NCBI GenBank assembly: GCA_025210555.1
Contig: JAOARL010000012.1
Location: forward strand, 1-64,000
Direction: 5' to 3'
Length of the DNA: 64,000 bases
DNA from: Clostridia bacterium
GTDB taxonomy: Bacteria; Bacillota; Clostridia; Lachnospirales; JAOARL01
The notes below the pieces were generated by a model. The model was not told the DNA's origin. It searched no databases and was given only the letters and a program-made list of their open reading frames with translations. Both the position numbers and the translations under genes were made by a program. Positions 1 to 9,227 of the stretch are shown here, piece after piece. How positions within the stretch are numbered: the stretch's first letter is position 1; the number at the start of each line of letters is the position of its first letter.

Positions 1-2406
<2,406 letters not shown>

Positions 2407-2451
2407 TAAAAATAGATATTTACTTTTTTTGGTAGTTTTCATATATCATAA

Positions 2452-2524
2452 TCCTCAATAGCTCAGTTGGTAGAGCAAACGGCTGTTAACCGTTAGGTCG
2501 TAGGTTCAAGTCCTACTTGAGGAG
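2452..2524 (+). tRNA. tRNA-Asn (anticodon GTT)
   Basis: A full cloverleaf can be drawn. The acceptor arms TCCTCAA and TTGAGGA pair perfectly, the anticodon loop CTGTTAA gives GTT, and the T arm contains GGTTCAAGTCC. The discriminator is G and no CCA is encoded. The gene starts about 45 bases after the 23S end. Confidence 0.97.
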
Positions 2525-2531
2525 TTTACCT

Positions 2532-2603
2532 GGCCCGTTGGTCAAGCGGTTAAGACACCGCCCTTTCACGGCGGTAACACGGGTTCGATTCCCGTACGGG
2601 TCA
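2532..2603 (+). tRNA. tRNA-Glu (anticodon TTC)
   Basis: Acceptor GGCCCGT pairs with ACGGGTC, with one G-U pair. The anticodon stem CCGCC/GGCGG encloses loop CTTTCAC, giving TTC. The T arm is GGGTTCGATTCCC. No CCA is encoded. It lies 7 bases after tRNA-Asn and is probably on the same transcript. Confidence 0.97.
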
Positions 2604-2616
2604 TTTAACACCATAT

Positions 2617-2687
2617 GGCGCCATAGCCAAGTGGTAAGGCAGAGGTCTGCAACACCTTTATCACCGGTTCAAATCCGGTTGGCGCCT
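2617..2687 (+). tRNA. tRNA-Cys (anticodon GCA)
   Basis: Acceptor GGCGCCA pairs perfectly with TGGCGCC. The anticodon loop CTGCAAC gives GCA and the T arm is CCGGTTCAAATCCGG. The discriminator is T, usual for cysteine, and no CCA is encoded. Confidence 0.97.
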
Positions 2688-2705
2688 TTAAGCAAAACTT
2701 AATAT

Positions 2706-2793
2706 GGAGAAGTACTCAAGTGGCTGAAGAGGTGCCCCTGCTAAGGGTATAGGTCGTTAACGCGGCGCGAGGGTTCAAATCCCTCCTTCTCCG
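2706..2793 (+). tRNA. tRNA-Ser (anticodon GCT)
   Basis: Acceptor GGAGAAG pairs with CTTCTCC. The anticodon loop CTGCTAA gives GCT, and the long variable arm expected of serine tRNAs lies near 2748-2768. The length of 88 bases fits the class. No CCA is encoded. It is the last tRNA before a terminator. Confidence 0.97.
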
Positions 2794-2798
2794 TTCTT

Positions 2799-2826
2799 TA
2801 AGAAACACATATGTTTCTTTTTTTTT
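2799..2826 (+). terminator. Terminator of the rRNA-tRNA transcript
   Basis: The AAGAAACA arm is followed by a short loop, its complement TGTTTCTT and a run of T. It lies just after tRNA-Ser and would end the 23S-tRNA operon. Confidence 0.85.
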
Positions 2827-2837
2827 GCCTAATTTTA

Positions 2838-2866
2838 TTGAAATGGAATTCAAAATATAATATTAT
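2838..2866 (+). promoter_or_regulatory. Probable promoter of the TetR gene
   Basis: TTGAAA (2838-2843) and TATTAT (2861-2866) are separated by 17 bases, upstream of the TetR start. A competing TATAAT at 2856-2861 lacks a well placed -35. The region is very AT-rich, so the exact elements are uncertain. Confidence 0.5.
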
Positions 2867-2893
2867 TATATATAACCAAAGGGAGGGGATATA

Positions 2894-3478
2894 ATGCCTA
2901 AAATAATAAAGGATGTAGACATAAAAATCCTTAAAGTTGCAGAGCAATTATTTGAGAAAAATGAATATAGAAAAGTAGATATGAAATTAATTGCAAGAAA
3001 ATCAGGAGTGGCAGTAGGAACCTTATATAACTACTACCCAAATAAGAAAGAATTATTTGTAAGAGTTTTTGAAAATTCTTGGAGAGAAACTTTTGTAGAA
3101 GTTTCAAAAAGAGTAGAGAAAGCTGACAACAATGAACAAAAGATACTTGCATTTATGTATGGGTTATATGAAGCATTAGAAAAAAGAGAAATAATGTTGA
3201 GAGAGTTTTTAGGGAATAACTTATTTAACTTAAAACCAGATATAGTGCTAGAATCTGAAAACAGAAGTATTAATTTCAGAGCTATGATAATAGATGAGTT
3301 TGCTAAACTAATAAAAGATATTAATTCAAGACAAACTATTAACTTCGCAGAAGGTTTTGAAAAAAGACTTGCTGGAACATTTTCAATAACTATATGGGGA
3401 ATGATTATAACTTATCCAGAGCAAAGAGAAAGAAACTATGAGTATTTAAAAAGTATTGTTAAACATTTATATGGATAA
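2894..3478 (+). CDS. TetR/AcrR-family transcriptional regulator
   Basis: This 194-residue protein has the TetR layout: an N-terminal three-helix DNA-binding domain (about residues 8-55), whose recognition part reads VAVGTLYNYYPNKKELF, followed by an all-helical ligand and dimer domain with no recognisable ligand family. The ATG follows GGGAGGGG at normal spacing. The gene is transcribed alone toward the end of the minus-strand antiporter operon and shares a two-way terminator with it. Proximity makes the antiporter a possible target, but the gene is at the 3' end of that operon, not at its promoter, so the link is weak. The effector is unknown. Confidence 0.9.
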   Translation: MPKIIKDVDIKILKVAEQLFEKNEYRKVDMKLIARKSGVAVGTLYNYYPNKKELFVRVFENSWRETFVEVSKRVEKADNNEQKILAFMYGLYEALEKREIMLREFLGNNLFNLKPDIVLESENRSINFRAMIIDEFAKLIKDINSRQTINFAEGFEKRLAGTFSITIWGMIITYPEQRERNYEYLKSIVKHLYG

Positions 3479-3480
3479 AA

Positions 3481-3503
3481 AAACGACCTAATGGTCGTTT
3501 TTT
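3481..3503. terminator. Two-way terminator between tetR and mnhD
   Basis: AAACGACC, a TAAT loop and GGTCGTTT form a perfect stem flanked by an A run on the left and a T run on the right. It can stop both the plus-strand TetR transcript and the minus-strand antiporter operon. Confidence 0.9.
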
Positions 3504-5112
3504 AATTTACTAAATACAAGCTATAACTTAATATAATCATAAATAATGAGAATATCATTGATATAAGAACATTAAAGTTTAAATGTATTTCACCTATAAA
3601 ATTTACAAATCTATGATTATGTAAGATTTTTTTATACATATTTAATATAAATAGTAACATTGTAAAAAGTATTGCTGCCTTTTTTAATAAATATATGAAA
3701 CTTAGCTCTAAATGCTGATTTAAGACAGTTTCAGCAAGAAAAGGTGCAAAGACACCAGTTAGAATACATATAAGTGTTAGTGTATAAAATACAATAGATT
3801 TACTTTTTGGTATAGTGATTTTTTCTAAATGACTTTTACCAAATAGTATGAATAGTAATCTAGATGAATAAAGCAGTGTTAAAAAACTAATTCCATACAT
3901 TATTAAATCTATCTCTAAAGAGTGCATACTATGTGTTATTATTGATTTCCCTATTGAACCATTTAAAAGTGGAAAACCAGATATTGAAAGTATTGCTATT
4001 AATAATGAATAAGCAAGACCCTTGTTTCTATCAAAAAGACTATGCATCTTATTTAAATTTCTAGTTCCATATTCTTTTATAAGTACTCCAGCAATTAAAA
4101 ATAATAAAGACTTAAAAATACTGTGACTTGCTATGTGATATAAAACACCTTTATATGCTGAATATGAATTAAGTGTAATTCCATACATAATTAGACCTAT
4201 TTGAGAAACAGTAGAGAAAGCTAGAAGCTTCATAATATCTGTTTGAGTAAAAGCTATTATGCTACCAATTACTATAGTTGCTAAAGCAAGTATAGTAAAT
4301 AGTTGATTTGTATCTAGCATACTATGCCATATGTTTTGTATTTTTATAAAAAATGTAAAACTTAAATTTATATATATACCAGCAAGAACAGCTGAAACTA
4401 CTGGTGGAGCACCAACACTACTGTCAGCTTTTGGTAATAAAGTAAATACAGGAACCAGTCCTGTTTTGAAAATGATACCAGTTAATATTAAGGCATATGG
4501 GATTATAGTTGAACCATTCATCTCATACATAGTAATTTGCTCTGATAAAACAGTTAGGTTAAATGTTCCATACATCTTATATAAAAATCCAAGTCCTAAA
4601 AGATAAAATGACATACCTACAATATTCGAAAGTAGATATATTAAAGAATCATAGTAGGCTGATGGTTCTTTTTTGTATATTATTAATATTGAAACTAATA
4701 TTGTACATACTTCAAGTAAAACAAATATATTGAAAAAATCATTACTTAAAAGTAAGGCTAACATTAATCCTTGAAGAATTAATAATAGTAATACCAATAA
4801 GGCGTTATGATTTAAGTTTTCAAATTCGTAAATAAAGTACATTAAGAACATAAATGTTGTTATAACAAGCATGGTTCCTGTTAATAAGGATACTTCTAAA
4901 TTTATACCTTTGTGAAGTTCCCAGTTTCCAACTACAAAGTTTATAGGATGACCAGTATGTAGAACTTCGCTAAAGATATATATAGCAGCACCTATGAAAA
5001 GTGATTGTAATAACAAAAGAATAAATCTATTATTTATTTTATGTAAGTAATAAATAGTACCAAATAATATTGGTGCAAATATTAGCATTAATATTATATT
5101 TGAAATAATCAT
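3502..5112 (-). CDS. mnhD: Antiporter subunit MnhD/MbhH (NuoM/N-like proton-pumping subunit)
   Basis: This 536-residue integral membrane protein with about 14 hydrophobic helices belongs to the NuoL/M/N and MrpA/D family of ion-translocating subunits. Visible family features are a glutamate in the fifth helix region (NIFVLLEVC) and a lysine-containing segment (LLPKADSSVGAPPVVS). A later membrane stretch carries His and Lys (YHIASHSIFKS). It is the only large antiporter-like subunit in this operon, since no MrpA-type NuoL protein is present. Its start overlaps the mnhC stop by 4 bases, indicating translational coupling. It is the last gene before the terminator. It is expected to form the ion channel of the complex in the cytoplasmic membrane. 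Confidence 0.93.
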   Translation of the reverse strand: MIISNIILMLIFAPILFGTIYYLHKINNRFILLLLQSLFIGAAIYIFSEVLHTGHPINFVVGNWELHKGINLEVSLLTGTMLVITTFMFLMYFIYEFENLNHNALLVLLLLILQGLMLALLLSNDFFNIFVLLEVCTILVSILIIYKKEPSAYYDSLIYLLSNIVGMSFYLLGLGFLYKMYGTFNLTVLSEQITMYEMNGSTIIPYALILTGIIFKTGLVPVFTLLPKADSSVGAPPVVSAVLAGIYINLSFTFFIKIQNIWHSMLDTNQLFTILALATIVIGSIIAFTQTDIMKLLAFSTVSQIGLIMYGITLNSYSAYKGVLYHIASHSIFKSLLFLIAGVLIKEYGTRNLNKMHSLFDRNKGLAYSLLIAILSISGFPLLNGSIGKSIITHSMHSLEIDLIMYGISFLTLLYSSRLLFILFGKSHLEKITIPKSKSIVFYTLTLICILTGVFAPFLAETVLNQHLELSFIYLLKKAAILFTMLLFILNMYKKILHNHRFVNFIGEIHLNFNVLISMIFSLFMIILSYSLYLVN

Positions 5113-5429
5113 ATCTTATCACTTCTTTTCCTCATAAGTCTCCACCAACTAGTAGTACCATAAACATGATAAAGATGTATAAAGAGCATTAGAGCGACTG
5201 CAGAAACAGATACACCTATAACTACAGCAGTAATCATTAAACTCTCAACTAATGGATCACCAGGGTTAACATCGACAAAGAATAAAATAATTGCAGATTG
5301 AATAACCGAGATCGATATTATCGATTTTAATATATTTCTTCTAGCTATTAAGCCGTATATACCTATTGTAAATATGAATAGGGCAGCGGTAGTACCATTG
5401 AAATAATCTAAAATACCTATTGTGACCAT
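5109..5429 (-). CDS. mnhC: Antiporter subunit MnhC/MbhG (NuoK-like)
   Basis: This 106-residue protein with three membrane helices matches the MnhC/NuoK family. It shows the helix IKSIISISVIQSAIILFF and the conserved stretch ending DPLVESLMITAVVIGVSVSA. The start ATG overlaps the end of mnhB by 13 bases. Its Shine-Dalgarno-like AAAGGAG touches the start codon, and the only possible earlier start is blocked by an in-frame TGA. Expression therefore probably depends on coupling to mnhB. It is a small membrane subunit that packs next to MnhD in Mrp and Mbh complexes. Confidence 0.93.
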   Translation of the reverse strand: MVTIGILDYFNGTTAALFIFTIGIYGLIARRNILKSIISISVIQSAIILFFVDVNPGDPLVESLMITAVVIGVSVSAVALMLFIHLYHVYGTTSWWRLMRKRSDKI

Positions 5430-5827
5430 CTCCTTTCATGTAGTATGAATTCATAAAATATTATAGTAATTCCAAGACACACTTTTAAACCAATTAAAAG
5501 GTTCATGAAGATTAAAAAGAATCTTTCAAAACCATAAGGTTTTAAAAAGTTTGTTAGTGCAAATTGTCTTGTTAAAATAGAAAGAAAAGGTACAAGAATT
5601 ATAAGTATATAAAAGTACTTTTCCATATTTTGAATTGTTCCAAGTTGTATTTTATTAAATTTATAGGCAACATATCTAAGGATAAAAGCACTAGCTAAAA
5701 TAGCACCACCTTGAAAACCACCACCTGGAGAAATATCACCATATAATATTATATAGAAACCGAATAATAATATTAATGGATAGATAAGTTCTATTAAAGT
5801 TAAAATTAAATTATTTTTATTTTTCAT
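5417..5827 (-). CDS. mnhB: Antiporter subunit MnhB/MbhF
   Basis: This 136-residue membrane protein with four helices carries the hallmark GDISPGGGFQGGAI of the MnhB domain near residues 30-43. MnhB is an obligatory membrane subunit of Mrp sodium/proton antiporters and of the Mrp-like half of membrane-bound hydrogenases. The ATG overlaps the preceding reading frame by 4 bases and follows AGAGGGA. No unusual residues were noted. Confidence 0.94.
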   Translation of the reverse strand: MKNKNNLILTLIELIYPLILLFGFYIILYGDISPGGGFQGGAILASAFILRYVAYKFNKIQLGTIQNMEKYFYILIILVPFLSILTRQFALTNFLKPYGFERFFLIFMNLLIGLKVCLGITIIFYEFILHERRWSQ

Positions 5828-6114
5828 TGTATATCCCTCTTATTTATAAATCTTATTCCTATTACGCTAATTATAAGTAGTAATGATTCAAATAAACTAT
5901 CATATAATCTATAATCAAGATAAATTCCTGTAACAGGACTTATTGAACCGGTTTCTGTTTCAGTATTTTCAGTATATTCTTTTGATAATGAGAAATTATG
6001 ATAATTTTCAAGTTTTGGAACAGAATTTGAAAAATCATTAAACCCTTTAACTAAAAATATAAACTGTATAATAAGTAATAAAAGCATCATTTGTTTAAAT
6101 AATTTCCATATCAT
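5824..6114 (-). CDS. Antiporter subunit MbhE-like (hydrogenase-type Mrp module)
   Basis: The protein has 96 residues from the ATG at 6114 (a GTG nine bases earlier is also possible). One helix (about 5-24) is followed by an extracellular stretch and the motif TGIYLDYRLYDSLFESLLLIISVIG. That motif matches the conserved GxxLDYRxxDTLxE-type segment of MbhE, the small subunit between MbhD and MbhF in membrane-bound hydrogenases; in canonical Mrp systems the same segment is part of MrpA or MrpB. It overlaps the reading frames on both sides, with no clear ribosome site of its own, so it is probably translated by coupling. Confidence 0.8.
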   Translation of the reverse strand: MIWKLFKQMMLLLLIIQFIFLVKGFNDFSNSVPKLENYHNFSLSKEYTENTETETGSISPVTGIYLDYRLYDSLFESLLLIISVIGIRFINKRDIQ

Positions 6115-6628
6115 TATTATCACTCATTTCAAATAGTTGTATATTAGAATTTTCAATTTTGTAAGATAATGTATTAGCTAAAGCTTCAACTTTATCATTT
6201 ATTTCTTTTGAGAATAAAAATACATCATCATGCTTCTTGTGAATAACAAGGTTATAATCTTTTGTATTTATAATTTCTTCGTATTTATCTTCCTTAAATC
6301 TTATATAGTGGAATATTAAGTCTTCGTGCTCACAAAAACCTTCAATAAGTTCTAAAAGCTCATGTGAAATATCATAATAAACATATATAAGAAATTTCTT
6401 TTGTTTTTTTAGTGCAACCAAGTATATTGCTAAAGATAAAGTACAACCTATAGATGCTTCAGCAATTGCAACATTTGGACTTTTGTAAAATATATATAAT
6501 ATTGAACAAAAGAATGAAAACATACCCATGTATAAGATTGCATGTTTCATTTTTTTTGTTTGAATTGAACATATAGCAAAAACAGTTGCTAAGAGCAAAA
6601 CAATTTTTTCAATATATAGCATCATCAT
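6095..6628 (-). CDS. DUF4040/MbhD-type antiporter subunit with an added soluble C-terminal domain
   Basis: In this 177-residue protein, residues 1-75 are membrane helices ending in SPNVAIAEASIGCTLSLAIY. That stretch is the DUF4040 signature seen in MbhD and in the C-terminal part of MrpA, and its glutamate is thought to take part in ion transfer. Residues 78-177 form a hydrophilic, apparently cytoplasmic domain I do not recognise. Simple MbhD subunits are about 80-100 residues, so the extra 95-100 residues are unusual. The start follows AAGGAGA. It lies in the position mbhD occupies in the mbhABCDEFGH order. Confidence 0.8.
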   Translation of the reverse strand: MMMLYIEKIVLLLATVFAICSIQTKKMKHAILYMGMFSFFCSILYIFYKSPNVAIAEASIGCTLSLAIYLVALKKQKKFLIYVYYDISHELLELIEGFCEHEDLIFHYIRFKEDKYEEIINTKDYNLVIHKKHDDVFLFSKEINDKVEALANTLSYKIENSNIQLFEMSDNNDMEII

Positions 6629-6631
6629 AAG

Positions 6632-6925
6632 TTAAATCTCCTTCTTTGGTTCCTCACCTCTTAAATATGCTGATCTACCGATGGCATAGTTAGAGATGGG
6701 ATTAATTGTAAAAGCAATTATCATTATAAAAAGTATTTTTGTTCTATAAATATCATTAAAATATTTAGTAAGAATTCCGACTAGTAGTATAAGAAATCCT
6801 ACTGTATCTATCTGAGAGCATACAAGAAGTCTGATATAGAAATCAGGCAATAATAGGATTGATATTGCTCCAAAAAGGATAAATGCTATACCAATGATAA
6901 TTAAAATAGTTCCTAACATATCCAT
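6632..6925 (-). CDS. mnhG: Antiporter subunit MnhG/MbhC
   Basis: The protein has 97 residues with three membrane helices and matches MnhG/PhaG: an initial hydrophobic helix, LPDFYIRLLVCSQIDTVGFL, and a third helix ending in NPISNYAIGRSAY (compare the NPVxAHxIxRAAY block of the family). I place the start at the ATG at 6925, directly after the mnhF stop and after AAAGGAG. A TTG further upstream would put the ribosome site inside the gene. It is a small structural membrane subunit. Confidence 0.92.
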   Translation of the reverse strand: MDMLGTILIIIGIAFILFGAISILLLPDFYIRLLVCSQIDTVGFLILLVGILTKYFNDIYRTKILFIMIIAFTINPISNYAIGRSAYLRGEEPKKEI

Positions 6926-6926
6926 A

Positions 6927-7220
6927 CTATAAATGCTCCTTTCTCTCAATAAATCTAGCTATTAGAACTGTAGTAATAAATCCTAACAATGCATAAGTAA
7001 TACCTATATCTAGAAGGTCAAATGCATTTTTTTCACTCATTATATTTTGTTTCTTATAATAAAGACTTAAAAATATTGTTATAAGAATAACTTTTGAAGT
7101 TAAAACATTTAAAACAACAAGCCTATCCCAAATAGTAGGACCTTTCAGCATTCTAATAGATATAAGAAATATTGAAAATATAAGTAAAAATATTATTATT
7201 TCTATAAAACTAAAATTCAT
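6927..7220 (-). CDS. mnhF: Antiporter subunit MnhF/MbhB
   Basis: This 97-residue protein with three helices matches MnhF/PhaF, with the motif GPTIWDRLVVLNVLTSKVI (family: GPTxxDRVxALxxxxx) and the later ALLGFITTVLIARF. The ATG at 7220 has GCGGAGG at the right distance. An ATG 15 bases upstream would overlap that site. It overlaps the end of mnhE by 11 bases. Confidence 0.93.
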   Translation of the reverse strand: MNFSFIEIIIFLLIFSIFLISIRMLKGPTIWDRLVVLNVLTSKVILITIFLSLYYKKQNIMSEKNAFDLLDIGITYALLGFITTVLIARFIERKEHL

Positions 7221-7713
7221 TTGAAACCTCCGCATCTTGTAATTCTCTTTTTAAAAGTAACTCTTCAAAATTACCTTTTATTTCTTTTGAAGCTTCCTCT
7301 TCATCCTCTGGAAGAGGGAACATAGATAAAACTGTTAATGTTTGATTTCTATTTAAAATAGTTATAGTACCTGGTGTAAGTGTTATAGATATAGATAGCA
7401 TAAAAATACTAAGTGGATTAGTAAGTTTAGTCTCAATATTTATAATACTAACATCAGTTTTTCTAAATATAATATAGTACAAACTTTTAAAGCCTGAAAT
7501 GATAATAGAATATACAAGGCTAAAAACATACAATATAAAACTACTAAAAGTAAAAATTCTAGTGTTTTGCTCTTGATTAAAAAGAGCTCTAGTTATAAAC
7601 TGTGATGTATGAATAACAAAGAACCCAAGTATTAAATCTATTGGTTCTATACTATGTGTTAAAATAATCCACATAATATATAAATTTAGTGTCATAAAAA
7701 AACTTCTACGCAT
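7210..7713 (-). CDS. mnhE: Antiporter subunit MnhE/MbhA
   Basis: This 167-residue protein with two or three N-terminal helices and a soluble C-terminal half matches the MnhE/PhaE family. Visible are the stretch YSIIISGFKSLYYIIF and the diagnostic LSISITLTPGTITI near residue 115. It opens the operon and has an AAAGGAG ribosome site. The eight genes that follow are overlapping or nearly so, so one transcript and a single membrane complex are likely. Its function would be sodium/proton exchange or coupling to another membrane enzyme. No hydrogenase, formate lyase or ferredoxin-oxidising subunit is encoded downstream. Confidence 0.92.
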   Translation of the reverse strand: MRRSFFMTLNLYIMWIILTHSIEPIDLILGFFVIHTSQFITRALFNQEQNTRIFTFSSFILYVFSLVYSIIISGFKSLYYIIFRKTDVSIINIETKLTNPLSIFMLSISITLTPGTITILNRNQTLTVLSMFPLPEDEEEASKEIKGNFEELLLKRELQDAEVSNEF

Positions 7714-7743
7714 AATAATCTCCTTTAATAAACAGTTATGGTT

Positions 7744-7749
7744 ATTTTA
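7744..7749 (-). promoter_or_regulatory. Possible extended -10 box of the antiporter operon
   Basis: On the minus strand, TGtTAAAAT lies about 30 bases upstream of mnhE. The -35 position reads TTCCCC, a poor match, so an extended -10 promoter or an activated promoter is possible. Confidence 0.4.
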
Positions 7750-7781
7750 ACATATATTAAATAATAGGGGAACAGAAGTAT

Positions 7782-7810
7782 TTGATTTTTTGAGTGAAAG
7801 ACAATATAAT
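7782..7810 (+). promoter_or_regulatory. Promoter of tadA
   Basis: TTGATT (7782-7787), 17 bases, TATAAT (7805-7810). Transcription would start near 7817, about 30 bases before the tadA ATG. Confidence 0.8.
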
Positions 7811-7848
7811 ATATTATGAACGTGATTTCAAAAAGGGGGAAGCAATAA

Positions 7849-8298
7849 ATGCATGTACGGTTTATGCAGGAAGCGTTAAGAGAAGCAAGAAAATCATTTG
7901 ATATAAATGAAGTTCCAATAGGAGCAGTTATAGTTAGAGACGGGGAAATTATATCTAAAGCCTACAATACTAGAAATAGTGATTCAAATCCACTTCACCA
8001 TGCAGAAATTTTGGCTATTAACAAAGCTGCAAAAGTGATAGGAGATTGGAGACTTGAAGACTGCACTATGTATGTTACTTTAGAGCCTTGTCCAATGTGT
8101 GCAGGTGCAATAGTTCAGGCTAGAATACCTAAAGTTGTATTTGGATCAAAAAGTCATAAAGCAGGAGCTTGTGGAACTCTTATGAATATACTTCAAAATG
8201 ATAAGTTAAATCATAAGGCAGAAATAATAGAGGGGATTTTAGAAGAAGATTGTAGTAATTTAATAAAAGATTTTTTTAAAGCGCTTAGAGCTAAATAA
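7849..8298 (+). CDS. tadA: tRNA-specific adenosine deaminase TadA
   Basis: This 149-residue protein of normal length deaminates A34 of tRNA-Arg(ACG) to inosine so that one tRNA reads several arginine codons. The zinc site is complete: H51-A-E53, with E53 the proton shuttle, and P80-C81-P-M-C84. The N-terminal VPIGAVIV strand and the C-terminal FF motif of the TadA branch are also present, which separates it from guanine or cytosine deaminases. The ATG follows AAAAGGGGGAAG. It has its own promoter and stands alone, upstream of the SRP RNA gene as in many Firmicutes. Confidence 0.97.
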   Translation: MHVRFMQEALREARKSFDINEVPIGAVIVRDGEIISKAYNTRNSDSNPLHHAEILAINKAAKVIGDWRLEDCTMYVTLEPCPMCAGAIVQARIPKVVFGSKSHKAGACGTLMNILQNDKLNHKAEIIEGILEEDCSNLIKDFFKALRAK

Positions 8299-8310
8299 AT
8301 TCAAGGTTTA

Positions 8311-8339
8311 TTGACTTTATTAGTACTAGGTGCTATAAT
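8311..8339 (+). promoter_or_regulatory. Promoter of the SRP RNA gene
   Basis: TTGACT (8311-8316), 17 bases, TATAAT (8334-8339), a near-consensus promoter. Start expected near 8346, which leaves a short 5' leader before the conserved RNA. Confidence 0.88.
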
Positions 8340-8369
8340 TTTATTTGCAACTTTAAATTGTTATAAAGT

Positions 8370-8640
8370 TTCCGTGCTAGCTGGGGAGGTAGCGGTGCCC
8401 TGTAATCTGCAATCCGCTGTAGCAGAAGTGATGCTTGTTGGAGGTATAATTTTTTAAGAGTCTGACCTTTATAAGTGATGTTGATCATTGGGTCTTACGC
8501 AATAAAACGGTGTGAACTGTGTCAGGTCCGGAAGGAAGCAGCGCTAAGCATTTTGTTTTATGTGCCGTAAGGGTGCCTAATAGGAGTTAACTGTAAAGGT
8601 AACGTTTTGAAAGGTTATATCGAACTCAAGTGCACGGAGT
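8370..8640 (+). ncRNA. ffs: Signal recognition particle RNA, large Bacillus type with Alu domain
   Basis: The closing arms TCCGTGC and GCACGGA bracket about 270 bases. The Alu-domain block GTGCTAGCTGGGGAGGTAGC and the downstream TGCAATCCGCTGTAGCAG closely match B. subtilis scRNA. The Ffh-binding apical hairpin is present as TGTCAGGTCCGGAAGGAAGC around 8520-8540, including the GGAA tetraloop and the symmetric and asymmetric internal loops. A T run follows at 8642-8650 and would end transcription. The RNA works with Ffh and FtsY to target membrane proteins. Ends are estimated to within a few bases. Confidence 0.97.
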
Positions 8641-8674
8641 TATTTTTTTTTACTAATTTTTAGGAGGAATATAG

Positions 8675-9145
8675 ATGTTATTACGAAATGATAAAGGAAA
8701 TGTAAGAGAAGAAGTTATTGAAGCTATTAAGTATGGTACAGTGACAGAATCACAAAAGATTGTTAAATCACTTGGAGGTAGAATAATTGCTGAAGTTGGA
8801 AAATATTTTATTGATGTTACAGATTCAGTGGCAGAGAAGACATATTTAATTAAGCATAATAAAAGAGTAATAAATGAAATTGGTAAGATGGAAACAGAAA
8901 CTTTTGCTAGGGAACTTACTAATAATATAACTTTGTTTGGAGATGTACTTAACGTAGCAGAAGGTTTTGGATTAGATAGAGTTGAAAGTATAATTGCAAC
9001 TGATAAACCTTCAGAAAGTGAAATTGCAAAACCGTTAGTTAAACTTACAAGTAATGGATTTGAGATTCCAGTAGAGGCATTAAATGTAAAATCATCAGAA
9101 GAAAACAATTCTATAATATATGAAGTAATAGGAATTGAAAAATAA
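8675..9145 (+). CDS. Conserved-looking protein of unknown function between ffs and dnaX
   Basis: This 156-residue protein starts with ATG after TTAGGAGGAA. I do not recognise a family. It looks soluble with alternating helices and strands and no signal peptide or membrane segment. Notable short stretches are SLGGRIIAEVGKYFIDVTD near residues 32-50 and FGLDRVESIIATDKPSESE in the second half. The codon usage and strong ribosome site are like the neighbours, so it is very probably real. It ends inside a terminator. A housekeeping role linked to dnaX or to SRP is only a guess from position. Confidence 0.8.
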   Translation: MLLRNDKGNVREEVIEAIKYGTVTESQKIVKSLGGRIIAEVGKYFIDVTDSVAEKTYLIKHNKRVINEIGKMETETFARELTNNITLFGDVLNVAEGFGLDRVESIIATDKPSESEIAKPLVKLTSNGFEIPVEALNVKSSEENNSIIYEVIGIEK

Positions 9146-9176
9146 ATTCATAATATTTTATGAGTTTATTTTTTTT
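9141..9176 (+). terminator. Terminator before dnaX
   Basis: AATAAATTCATAA and TTATGAGTTTATT pair over 13 bases (one G-U) around a TATT loop, followed by seven or more T. The left arm overlaps the stop codon of the upstream gene. Confidence 0.85.
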
Positions 9177-9188
9177 GTTAACAAATAA

Positions 9189-9197
9189 TGATATACT
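9189..9197 (+). promoter_or_regulatory. Possible extended -10 promoter of dnaX
   Basis: TGaTATACT lies about 30 bases upstream of dnaX. The -35 position falls in the T run of the preceding terminator, so the extended -10 would have to carry the activity. Confidence 0.45.
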
Positions 9198-9227
9198 AAT
9201 TTTAAGAAAAATTGATAGGAGTTAGTT

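Noticed and set aside
4331-4606. A 91-codon plus-strand frame inside the mnhD region
   Set aside because: Antisense to a conserved membrane segment of MnhD, with no start signals.
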